Origin: DASUWK01 sp036378435
Lineage (GTDB): Bacteria; Chloroflexota; Dormibacteria; Dormibacterales; Dormibacteraceae
Direction: 5' to 3'
NCBI GenBank assembly: GCA_036378435.1
Contig: DASUWK010000006.1
Span: 1 to 19,130 of the forward strand
Length of the DNA stretch: 19,130 nt
This document shows, one piece after another, positions 7,279-13,063 of the stretch. The position numbers were made by a program, and so were the translations under genes. The notes below the pieces were generated by a model, which made no database searches, had not been told where the DNA came from, and worked only from the letters and a program-made list of their open reading frames with translations. Positions within the stretch are counted from its first letter, which is position 1. The number at the start of each line of letters is the position of its first letter.

Positions 7279-7949
7279 GATCCCTGGCGCCGGCGCTCGA
7301 TGGCGCCCGCCTCGACCCCGACGATCACCGCGTCCTCCCGAGAGTGGACGCCGAGCTTCTCGAGCACCACCTGCACGTGGCCGCGCGCCGTGGGCACGCT
7401 GACGGCGAGCTGTTCTGCTATCTCGCGGCTGCCCAGGCCTTCCGCCAGCAGCTGGAGGACCTCGCGCTCCCGCGGCGTGAGCGAGCTGAGCTTGTGGTCG
7501 GCTTCGCGGCTGCGCCTGTCGGCCGCCCGCGTCTGGCGCAGCGCGTCCGCCAGTCTCGCCGGCGGCAGCATCACCTCGCCTGCGGCCGTGCGCCTGATGG
7601 TGTCGGCGAGACGTTTGACGTCCTCCGTTTTCGCCAAATAGGCGGCGGCGCCGGCCTCGACGCTCTCCAAGAATGCGTGGTCGCTGGTGTCGGCGGAGAG
7701 CATCACGACGCTCACGTCAGGCAGCTGGGCCCGCAGCCGTGCCGCGGCCGAGGCCCCGGTGCCGTCCGGCAGGTGGTAGTCGATCAGCGCGACGCGCGGG
7801 TTGAGCCCGGGGCCCAACCGAGCCGCCTCTTCAACCGTGCCGACCGCACCGACCACCTCGAGATCGGGTTCTCGGCCCAGGACTGCAGCGATTCCGGACG
7901 CCAGCACCTTGTGATCGTCGACTATGAGGACGCCAATCTTTTCGCCCAC
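7275..7949 (-). CDS. NarL/FixJ-family response regulator
   Basis: A 224-aa DNA-binding response regulator. The receiver domain (about 5-122) has the acidic pair in LIVDDHKVL (11-12), phosphoacceptor Asp57 in ALIDYHLPDG, the switch Ser/Thr in MLSADTS and Lys in YLAKTEDV. A LuxR-type helix-turn-helix follows at about 156-208 (SLTPREREVLQLLAEGLGSREIAEQ, shown here as two overlapping motifs: LTPREREVLQLLAEG and SREIAEQLAVSVPTARGH). Start GTG at 7949-7947 is 23 bp from the divergent histidine kinase ATG, so the two most likely form one two-component system and share a control region. The 3' end converges on serS with a 4-bp overlap. The target genes are unknown. Confidence 0.93.
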   Translation of the reverse strand: MGEKIGVLIVDDHKVLASGIAAVLGREPDLEVVGAVGTVEEAARLGPGLNPRVALIDYHLPDGTGASAAARLRAQLPDVSVVMLSADTSDHAFLESVEAGAAAYLAKTEDVKRLADTIRRTAAGEVMLPPARLADALRQTRAADRRSREADHKLSSLTPREREVLQLLAEGLGSREIAEQLAVSVPTARGHVQVVLEKLGVHSREDAVIVGVEAGAIERRRQGS

Positions 7950-7954
7950 GGGCC

Positions 7955-7962
7955 GTTATATT
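7955..7962. promoter_or_regulatory. Shared AT-rich promoter core between response regulator and histidine kinase
   Basis: GTTATATT is the only AT-rich patch in the 23-bp divergent gap. On the + strand TATATT (7957-7962) is a good -10 ending 10 nt before the kinase ATG. On the - strand the same bases read AATATAAC and end 5-7 nt before the regulator GTG. One near-symmetric -10 could therefore serve both directions, each giving a leaderless or nearly leaderless mRNA. Confidence 0.5.
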
Positions 7963-7972
7963 GCCTGCGCTC

Positions 7973-9760
7973 ATGCAGGTTGTGGACAGCCGGCGTGCGC
8001 CAAAGGGCGGCGCTGCCCGAATCGAAGGCGTGGTAGACGCAGCAGATTCCGGACGAACAGAGGACACCAGCGACTATCTCGTCGCTGAGGGAAGGGCCGC
8101 CGGCGAGCGGGTAGCCCAGCTGTGCCGATGGCTCTTCATCGCGCTCGTCGCGGGATTCAACAACCTCGGAGTGGTCCCGACGCCGGGACGCAACCTCATC
8201 AACCTGATCCTGGGCGGCTGGACGCTGGTCAGCGCCTATGTCACCGTGGCCCTGCTGCTGCGGCGCCGTCCTGGGCTGGCCGTCTCCGGCTTCGTGACCA
8301 CGGTCGACCTGGTCCTCGCCGCCGCCATCGTCTACTACTCCGGCGGCTTCGACAGCCCGTTCTTCCCGGCCCTGTTCCTGACCGTCATCACGAGTTCCGT
8401 ACGGCTCGGCGTCTGGGCGGGGTTGCTGTCGTCAGTCGTGATCGGCCTGCTGTACATGACGGTCGGTGCCTTGGCGCCGCACCTGGTCAGTACGCCCGAG
8501 CAGGTCCGGACCGCGACCATCGGCCGGGGATTCATGGTGATGGTCGTCGGCGTCTCGACGGCGCTGATCTCGCGCGAGCTGCTGCGCGAGCGCGCGTCGG
8601 CGCTGAAGGCGGCGGCCGAAGCGGAATCGCTTCGGGACCTGGCCATGAACCTGGCCAGCGGCCTCGGACGTGACGAGGCTCTCGCCGCGCTGCTCGAACG
8701 CGTGATGGTGGCCACGAGCGCGGCCGAGGCCTCGCTCTTCCTCCAGAGCGGCGACGAGCTGCGGCGAGTCGGCAGCTTCAAGCCTGACGGCCCCGCTCTC
8801 GACAGCGGCGTCGACCCGGACCTGCTGAAGCAGCTCGACGGTGTCCAGGCTTCGGACGGTGGGACCGTCCTGCTCGTGCCGGTTCAGCTGGAAGGCGCAG
8901 CCCGCGCCTTCCTGCGGCTGCGCTCGTCGAGCCCCTTCACGGCGCGATCCCGCTTCCAGGCGGGAGCGGTCGCCGGAACCGTCGGGGCCGCCGTGGCGAC
9001 CTCGCTCAAGCTTCAGCGGCAGGCTGAGGAGCTCGACACGCTGCGCGGCAAGGCGCGGGACCTGGCGGCACAGGACCGGCGGCGCACCGACGTCTTCAGC
9101 CTGGTCTCGCACGAGCTGCGCCGCCCGCTGGCTGTGCTCAACGTATACAGCGAGCTGCTGCGGCGCGACCTGCCCGAGGACCAGCCCGAAGACGCGGTCC
9201 GGGTGATGGACACCATGGCCGGCAGCCTGCGCGAGATGGACCTGCTGATCGACCAGCTCCAGATGATGGCGCGCCTCGACGCCGGTGAGCCGATGCCCCA
9301 CCCGGTGCCGCTGGACCTCGAGGAGCAGGTCGAGATGGCGATCCGCGCCGTGGAGCCGCTCGCCACCCCGAACCACCAGCTGAGCATCGCGAGCGAGGGG
9401 CCCGTAGCGGTGCGCGCCGATCCCCAGCACGTGCAGCTGATGCTGACCAACCTGCTCGGCAACGCGATCAAGTACTCGCCAGATGGGGGTGCGGTCGTCT
9501 GTGAGATCTCGCGCCACGGCCAGAGCGGGGTGGCGGCCATCTCCGACGAGGGCATCGGCATTGCCGGGGCCGACACGACGCTGCTCTTCAAGCGCTTCTC
9601 GCGACTCCCGAACGCAGCCGCGTCGGGGGCGGCGGGCAGCGGCCTGGGGCTCTACATCTGCAAGCGACTGGCGCGCCTGCAGGGCGGGAATGTCAGCGCC
9701 GAGCCGCGACCCGAGCGGGGGAGCATCTTTCGCCTGCAGCTGCCGCTGGTTCGCGACTAG
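7973..9760 (+). CDS. Membrane sensor histidine kinase (six TM, GAF-like, HisKA-HATPase)
   Basis: A 595-aa sensor kinase counted from ATG 7973; the TTG at 7961 lies within the likely -10 and is less credible. After about 45 soluble residues come some six hydrophobic segments (about 50-205; e.g. LINLILGGWTLVSAYVTVAL and FFPALFLTVIT), then a helical linker and a GAF-like domain (about 225-340). The dimerisation domain carries FSLVSHELRRPLAVLNVY with phosphoacceptor His380. The ATPase domain carries NLLGNAIKYSP (N box), DEGIGIA (G1) and GSGLGLYICKRL (G2). Unlike the HisKA_3 kinases that usually pair with NarL-type regulators, this one has a classical HisKA H box. The signal sensed is unknown; the TM bundle suggests a membrane-associated cue. 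Confidence 0.93.
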   Translation: MQVVDSRRAPKGGAARIEGVVDAADSGRTEDTSDYLVAEGRAAGERVAQLCRWLFIALVAGFNNLGVVPTPGRNLINLILGGWTLVSAYVTVALLLRRRPGLAVSGFVTTVDLVLAAAIVYYSGGFDSPFFPALFLTVITSSVRLGVWAGLLSSVVIGLLYMTVGALAPHLVSTPEQVRTATIGRGFMVMVVGVSTALISRELLRERASALKAAAEAESLRDLAMNLASGLGRDEALAALLERVMVATSAAEASLFLQSGDELRRVGSFKPDGPALDSGVDPDLLKQLDGVQASDGGTVLLVPVQLEGAARAFLRLRSSSPFTARSRFQAGAVAGTVGAAVATSLKLQRQAEELDTLRGKARDLAAQDRRRTDVFSLVSHELRRPLAVLNVYSELLRRDLPEDQPEDAVRVMDTMAGSLREMDLLIDQLQMMARLDAGEPMPHPVPLDLEEQVEMAIRAVEPLATPNHQLSIASEGPVAVRADPQHVQLMLTNLLGNAIKYSPDGGAVVCEISRHGQSGVAAISDEGIGIAGADTTLLFKRFSRLPNAAASGAAGSGLGLYICKRLARLQGGNVSAEPRPERGSIFRLQLPLVRD

Positions 9761-9770
9761 GGTGTACGGC
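9757..9770 (+). repeat. 14-bp direct repeat, copy 1 (CTAGGGTGTACGGC)
   Basis: Exact copy of 9967-9980, 210 bp apart. Its first four bases end the kinase gene (TAG stop 9758-9760). It contains TAGGGT, a TANNNT hexamer that would place a start site near 9769-9770, exactly at the 5' base of the main helix of the RNA candidate. Confidence 0.55.
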
Positions 9771-9964
9771 TCACGGGATGTCGCGACAGATCCGCTGGGG
9801 TGCCCCAGGCGCAAGGCAGCGCCGAGCATCGCAGCGAACGCACTCAGGTGCGTGAGGGAGAAGCGCAGAAGCTAACACGGCGGATGGGGTGCACCAGCGG
9901 AGTCTGGAGGATGGCCGGCCGCACTTACGGCCCGCCACTGTCGCCACATCTTGTGAGCTGTGCA
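9763..9964 (+). ncRNA. Candidate structured RNA of about 200 nt (family not recognised)
   Basis: The gap between the kinase and tRNA-Ser folds into a three-way junction. P1 pairs 9763-9789 with 9938-9964: 27 positions, one C-C mismatch and four G-U wobbles. P2 pairs 9791-9806 with 9886-9901: 16 positions with one G-A mismatch and two G-U wobbles, enclosing hairpins 9808-9823 (GGCGC/GCGCC) and 9838-9853 (ACGCAC/GTGCGT). P3 is 9912-9937 (TGGC/GCCA, C-C mismatch, GGCCG/CGGCC, six-nt loop) and abuts P1 directly. The wobbles pair only if the + strand is transcribed. No ORF with family features lies here. It does not match RNase P, tmRNA or 6S as I know them; see the rejected list for SRP RNA. Whether it is an independent transcript, a kinase 3' UTR or a relic element is open. 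Confidence 0.6.
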
Positions 9965-9966
9965 GC

Positions 9967-9980
9967 CTAGGGTGTACGGC
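9967..9980 (+). repeat. 14-bp direct repeat, copy 2 (CTAGGGTGTACGGC)
   Basis: Second exact copy, starting 2 nt after the 3' strand of helix P1 and 27 nt before the mature 5' end of tRNA-Ser. If TAGGGT (9968-9973) is a -10 element, tRNA transcription would start near 9980. A second hexamer TAGACT (9989-9994) is an alternative. Confidence 0.5.
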
Positions 9981-10007
9981 CGGCCTGAGTAGACTCCGGG
10001 AGCGTCC

Positions 10008-10097
10008 GGAGGGATGGCCGAGTCCGGTTGATGGCGCCTGTCTTGAAAACAGGTAGGGTGCAAGCCCTCGGGGGTTCGAATCCCTCTCCCTCCGCCA
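10008..10097 (+). tRNA. tRNA-Ser (anticodon UGA)
   Basis: Full cloverleaf of 90 nt with encoded CCA. The acceptor stem is GGAGGGA (10008-10014) with TCCCTCC (10087-10093), followed by discriminator G and CCA 10095-10097. The anticodon stem is CCTGT/ACAGG with loop CTTGAAA; anticodon TGA is at 10044-10046 and decodes UCA/UCN. The long variable arm (GGGTGCAAGCCC) and the T arm with GGTTCGAATCC identify a type II serine tRNA, the substrate of the SerRS encoded upstream. Confidence 0.97.
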
Positions 10098-10170
10098 ATC
10101 TGTCGCCTCGCGGAATGGGATGTGCCGGCAGGCGTTAGGAACGCTAGAGGCCGATAACCACCTTCCGTGT

Positions 10171-10197
10171 GGGGTCAGCCCGCGCCGGGTTGGCCCC
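10171..10197 (+). terminator. Hairpin terminator downstream of tRNA-Ser
   Basis: A 12-bp stem (10171-10182 with 10186-10197, loop CGC) containing two G-U wobbles that pair only in a + strand transcript. It is followed by TCTCG, so the U-tract is poor. It lies 74 nt past the tRNA. A smaller hairpin (GCGTT-AGG-AACGC, 10132-10144) is in the trailer. Apart from these and the pilin terminator I see nothing in 10098-10309. Confidence 0.5.
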
Positions 10198-10272
10198 TCT
10201 CGATGTCGCGAATGACACGCTGCGTTCGCGGTTGTGATAAACGTCCTTCCGCCGGTGGACGCTGATGCTGCC

Positions 10273-10303
10273 CCGGGAGAGCCGGTCTGTCCGGCCCTCC
10301 CGG
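10273..10303 (-). terminator. Strong hairpin after the Flp pilin gene
   Basis: A 13-bp stem (10273-10285 with 10291-10303, loop of 5) that starts 7 nt past the pilin stop in the minus direction and contains a single wobble position. No U-tract follows; probably terminates or protects the pilin mRNA end. Confidence 0.55.
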
Positions 10304-10309
10304 ATCGCT

Positions 10310-10480
10310 TTAAAGCCCCTGGACGATGTCCGAGAAAACGTTCTGAAGAGTGCCGCCCAGCAAAGTAAGGATGAGGATGACGACGATGGCGACCAGTACC
10401 AGGATCAAGGCGTACTCGACCATGCCCTGCCCTTCCTGGCGGCGGGCCGAGTCCACCAACCGACGCACCAATGAAACCAC
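10310..10480 (-). CDS. Flp/Fap-type pilin (56 aa)
   Basis: A short gene too small for many ORF callers. The peptide begins MVSLVRRLVDSARRQEGQGM and continues with the hydrophobic helix VEYALILVLVAIVVILILTL, ending NVFSDIVQGL. The G-XXXX-EY prepilin peptidase signature is present as G17-QGMV-E22-Y23, so cleavage after G17 would leave a 39-aa mature subunit, typical for Flp pilins of Tad-type pili. I chose GTG 10480 because AGGAGGG lies 8 nt upstream (minus strand); TTG 10486 is only 2 nt from that site. No tad/cpa assembly or TadV-type peptidase genes are in the window, so the machinery must be elsewhere. It is divergent from the HTH-like gene at 10559, with a 78-bp shared gap. Confidence 0.87.
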   Translation of the reverse strand: MVSLVRRLVDSARRQEGQGMVEYALILVLVAIVVILILTLLGGTLQNVFSDIVQGL

Positions 10481-10558
10481 GCTCAAGTCCCTCCTAAGTC
10501 CGGAATCCGAGCCCCCGCGGCGAGGGGCGGCCGCTGCAGTATCCGGGAAAATTAATTA

Positions 10559-10921
10559 GTGTCAAGCCCTCCAGTGAACATAACGCCGCCACTTACGGTT
10601 TACCGGCGCTTGGGCGCCCTTCTCTTTGAAGAGGCCATCAAGATGACAGGTTTGACGCCCGGTGCCATCGGGCTCCGCCTCCGCGAGGAGCTCGCCCGGC
10701 CGACGCTGACCGCACCGACGATGCGAGCCTGGCGCCGGGGCAACAAGGCGGTGCCGCTGGCGGCGTTTCTCGCGGTTTGCCGGATCGCCCAGGTCAGCCC
10801 GGCAGACTTCATCAACAAGATGGCCGAGGACGCAGGCGGGATCGAATACGGCGATCTCGCGGAGCTGCTCCAGGAGCTGGTCAATTACCAGGATCTGGCC
10901 ACGACGGGAGCCGAGCGCTGA
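10559..10921 (+). CDS. Small protein with a possible XRE-like helix-turn-helix
   Basis: A 120-aa predicted cytoplasmic protein. The middle (about 20-85) is helical and includes GLTPGAIGLRLREEL, then TMRAWRRGNKAVPLAAFLAV and CRIAQVSPADFINKM. This order (helix, turn, TMRAW recognition-like helix, LxxICxxxxVSPxDF ending) resembles Cro/C1-type domains, but conservation is loose, so DNA binding is an inference. The tail is acidic. Start is GTG 10559 as the longest choice; GTG 10574 is an alternative, with TAGTGT (10557-10562) as a possible -10 before it. The upstream AT-rich TTAATTAG lies between this gene and the divergent pilin. The M20 peptidase frame begins at or just after its stop, suggesting one transcript. 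Confidence 0.7.
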   Translation: MSSPPVNITPPLTVYRRLGALLFEEAIKMTGLTPGAIGLRLREELARPTLTAPTMRAWRRGNKAVPLAAFLAVCRIAQVSPADFINKMAEDAGGIEYGDLAELLQELVNYQDLATTGAER

Positions 10922-10956
10922 GCGCTCAGCTGACGGCGAAGGACCTGGTTGCATCT

Positions 10957-12048
10957 TTGCGCGCGGAAGTGCCGGCGATGCTGGCGGCTTTGGAGCCTTT
11001 GGTGAACCAGGAGTCTCCGAGCGCGGACGTCGATCTGCTGGACTCCTGCGCCGAGCTTCTCGCCGAACTGGGCAGCGGGATTCTCGGCTTCAGCCCTCGC
11101 CTCGAGCGCTCAGACGGCAAGCCCTACCTGCTTTGGGCTCGCGGCGAGCCGCGGGTGCTGGTGCTCTGCCATCTGGACACCGTCTGGCCGCGCGGCACCG
11201 TGGCTCGCTGGCCGTTCAACGCGAACGGCACCCGGGCATCGGGGCCTGGCGTCTTCGACATGAAAGGCGGCATCGTGCAGGGTCTGTTCGCGCTGGCGTC
11301 GATCGGGGTGCCTGAGGGCGCCGCCATGCTGGTGACCTCTGACGAGGAGGTCGGTTCCGCGACCAGCCGCGAGGTGATCCAGTACCTGGGCCGCCAGGTG
11401 GACGCGACGCTCGTGCTCGAGCCTGCGCTGGAAGGCGCTTTAAAGGTCGCGCGCAAGGGCGTCGCCGGCTATGTGCTCACCATCGATGGGCTCGCGGCGC
11501 ACGCCAGCCAGCCCGAGCTGGGCGTGAACGCGACGGTCGAGCTGGCTCACCAGGCACTGGCCATAGCGGCCCTGGCCGACCCGGCCGTCGGGACGACTTG
11601 CTCGCCGACGGTCGTCAGCTCCGGGACCGTGGCCAACACCATCCCGGCCCGCGCCACGCTCGTGATCGATTCCCGGGCGCCCAGCCTCGAGGAGCAGCGG
11701 CGCATCGACGCCGCCCTGCGCAGCCTGGAACCGGTCGTGGCGGGCGCCAAGCTGGCCCTCGAAGGCGGTCCCAACCGCACGCCGATGCCCGAGTCGATCT
11801 CGCGCGATCTTTTCGAGAGAGCCGAGGCCCACGCGGCCGAGATGGGCCTGTCGGCGCTGCGCGGCGCCCTCGCCCCCGGCGGGTCGGACGGTCAGCTGAC
11901 GGCGGAGGTCGGGACGCCCACGCTGGACGGGCTGGGCGCAGTCGGGGCCAACGCGCACGCTGAGGGCGAGTACCTCGACATCGCAGCGATGCCTGAGCGG
12001 GCGGCCGTGCTGGCGGCTCTGATCCGCGACGTGCTGGCCGCTCGTTAG
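10957..12048 (+). CDS. M20-family zinc metallopeptidase (carboxypeptidase G2/ArgE-like)
   Basis: A cytoplasmic dizinc amidohydrolase of about 364 aa with no signal peptide. Metal-ligand motifs are in family order: LCHLDTVWP (His and catalytic Asp), GVFDMKGG (bridging Asp), TSDEEVGS (general-base Glu and ligand Glu), LVLEPA and GANAHAEGEYLD (last His). The dimerisation/lid domain sits between, with AAHASQPELGVNA. These features match the glutamate carboxypeptidase branch of M20, but substrate (N-acyl amino acid, dipeptide, folate-like) cannot be read from sequence. The coding signal continues upstream to CTG 10918, overlapping the preceding stop; TTG 10957 is the first conventional start, and GTG 10969 and ATG 10978 follow. 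An LR.E...ML.LL..LV.IESPS-like beginning supports a start at or before 10957. Confidence 0.88.
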   Translation: MRAEVPAMLAALEPLVNQESPSADVDLLDSCAELLAELGSGILGFSPRLERSDGKPYLLWARGEPRVLVLCHLDTVWPRGTVARWPFNANGTRASGPGVFDMKGGIVQGLFALASIGVPEGAAMLVTSDEEVGSATSREVIQYLGRQVDATLVLEPALEGALKVARKGVAGYVLTIDGLAAHASQPELGVNATVELAHQALAIAALADPAVGTTCSPTVVSSGTVANTIPARATLVIDSRAPSLEEQRRIDAALRSLEPVVAGAKLALEGGPNRTPMPESISRDLFERAEAHAAEMGLSALRGALAPGGSDGQLTAEVGTPTLDGLGAVGANAHAEGEYLDIAAMPERAAVLAALIRDVLAAR

Positions 12049-12079
12049 CCGAGCGCTGTTGCGCGTTGTTATTCAGCAA

Positions 12080-12430
12080 ATGGCAAGTTTGAGCACCATC
12101 ACCCAGACCATCTCCCGCAGCAGGCGCCTGCTCGTCCTCGGTGTCGCGGCCCTGGCCCTGGGCACCAGCAGCGGCGTCGCGGTGAGCACCAGCCTGGCCG
12201 GGCACCAGGGGCCGACCGTTTCGACGGCCGCCGGAGCAGACAACGACCAATCTGACCACTCGTCCTCGACGACCGGGAAGTCAGATGGCGCGTTCGGCCA
12301 GAAGGTCAAGACGACAGTCAGCCAGTGCAAGGCGAACCTCCCCAGCGGACAGCACGGCATCGGGGATTGCGTCAGCGACTTCACCACGACGCACAACCCG
12401 AGCACGACCAACGGCCACAAGGGCCACTGA
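12080..12430 (+). CDS. Small exported or membrane-anchored protein with GQHGIG two-cysteine motif
   Basis: A 116-aa protein of unknown family. Residues 1-16 are basic, 17-40 hydrophobic (LLVLGVAALALGTSSGVAVS), consistent with a signal peptide or N-terminal anchor. After a Ser/Thr/Asp-rich linker comes a motif at 71-105 in which Cys83 and Cys97 frame LPSGQHGIG, then CVSDF. The tail is Thr/Asn/His-rich and ends GHKGH. Twenty of 35 aligned positions in this motif match the ectodomain of the membrane protein at 13063-13530, with identical cysteine spacing (14). ATG 12080 is preferred to TTG 12059 because it starts the basic n-region; a TGTTAT hexamer ends 7 nt before it. A strong terminator follows, so it is separate from the sigma operon but probably functionally linked. 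Confidence 0.75.
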   Translation: MASLSTITQTISRSRRLLVLGVAALALGTSSGVAVSTSLAGHQGPTVSTAAGADNDQSDHSSSTTGKSDGAFGQKVKTTVSQCKANLPSGQHGIGDCVSDFTTTHNPSTTNGHKGH

Positions 12431-12447
12431 TCGGATCTCGATGAACC

Positions 12448-12482
12448 GGGTCGGGCCCTGACGGGCCCGGCCCTTTGCTTTG
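12448..12482 (+). terminator. Intrinsic terminator after the GQHGIG protein gene
   Basis: An 11-bp stem (12448-12458 with 12463-12473, loop TGAC, one T-G wobble) made almost only of G-C pairs, followed by TTTGCTTTG. It is the clearest classical terminator in the window. It begins 17 nt past the stop at 12428-12430 and separates this gene from the sigma factor. Confidence 0.8.
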
Positions 12483-12514
12483 TCGGGCCCCGTCTGCGAC
12501 CTTTCCCCGGACCG

Positions 12515-13063
12515 ATGGAACCCACTGCCTACCAGCCCGGGTCAGACGCGGACTTCGAGCGGCTCTGTCAGGACAGCTACGCGCGCGTCTTCCGCACGCT
12601 GGTCGCCACGCTCGGAGACCGGACCGCCGCCGAGGACTGCGTCCAGGAGACTTTCGCCCGTGCCTACAAGGCCTGGGGCCGCTGGTCACCGGACGCGCCG
12701 GCGGAAGCCTGGTTGCACCGGATCGCGCTCAACGTGGCCACGTCTTATCGGCGCCGCGAGCACCTGCGAACTCTGCCGCAGCTGCTGCTGCGCCTCGGCC
12801 GGCCTCGCGAGGAGGGATTTGAAGCCGAGTCGCGTGGGGAGCTGTTCGAGGCGCTGCGCCGCCTGCCGCCAAGCCAAGCGCAGCTGATCGTCCTGCGCTA
12901 TCACCACGGCTACTCGAACCGCGAGCTGGCGGCCGCGTTGGGAGTGCCCGAGACCACGCTTGGCTCCCGGCTAGGAGTTGCGCGGAAGGCGCTCGAGTCC
13001 GAGCTGCAGCGGCTGGGTGTCGTTACCGACAGGCCGTCGCGCGTTGTCAAGGGTGAGGAGTGA
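12515..13063 (+). CDS. ECF-type RNA polymerase sigma factor
   Basis: A 182-aa group IV sigma factor. Region 2 (about 16-82) has FRTLVATLGDRTAAEDCVQE, FARAYKAWGRW and AWLHRIALNVATSYRRRE, which bind the polymerase clamp and the -10 DNA. Region 4 (about 110-168) has LPPSQAQLIVLRYHHGYS, then ELAAALGVPETTLGSRL, the helix-turn-helix that reads -35. The region 1.1 and 3 of housekeeping sigmas are absent, as expected. ATG 12515 follows a 41-nt gap after the terminator; no clear Shine-Dalgarno site. The stop overlaps the start of the next gene, which encodes a one-TM protein in the usual anti-sigma place. The stimulus and regulon are unknown. Confidence 0.94.
   Translation: MEPTAYQPGSDADFERLCQDSYARVFRTLVATLGDRTAAEDCVQETFARAYKAWGRWSPDAPAEAWLHRIALNVATSYRRREHLRTLPQLLLRLGRPREEGFEAESRGELFEALRRLPPSQAQLIVLRYHHGYSNRELAAALGVPETTLGSRLGVARKALESELQRLGVVTDRPSRVVKGEE

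Noticed and set aside
9844..9865. Resemblance of CAGGTGCGTGAGGGAGAAGC to SRP RNA domain IV (16 of 20 positions), suggestive because ffs is often near tRNA-Ser
   Set aside because: The tetraloop stem would have a G-G mismatch, a conserved C of the 3' side is A, and flanking bases do not pair as in helix 8. A perfect competing hairpin (9838-9853) uses the same bases. A covariance-model search would settle it.
9757..9936. Fragments similar to guanidine-I (CTAGGGT, ACACGGCGG) and cobalamin (CCCGCCACTGT) riboswitches
   Set aside because: Only isolated short matches; the obligatory remaining conserved blocks are absent and the overall fold differs.
9872..10063. 63-aa minus-strand frame across the RNA candidate and tRNA-Ser
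   Set aside because: It overlaps a tRNA and a structured region and has no protein features.
10265..10559. Two overlapping plus-strand frames of 69 aa
   Set aside because: They are the antisense of the Flp pilin gene and its terminator and show no domain.
10910..12058. 11-bp direct repeat GCCGAGCGCTG on either side of the M20 gene
   Set aside because: In 19 kb of GC-rich sequence many 11-mers recur by chance; no inverted repeats or transposition signs accompany it.
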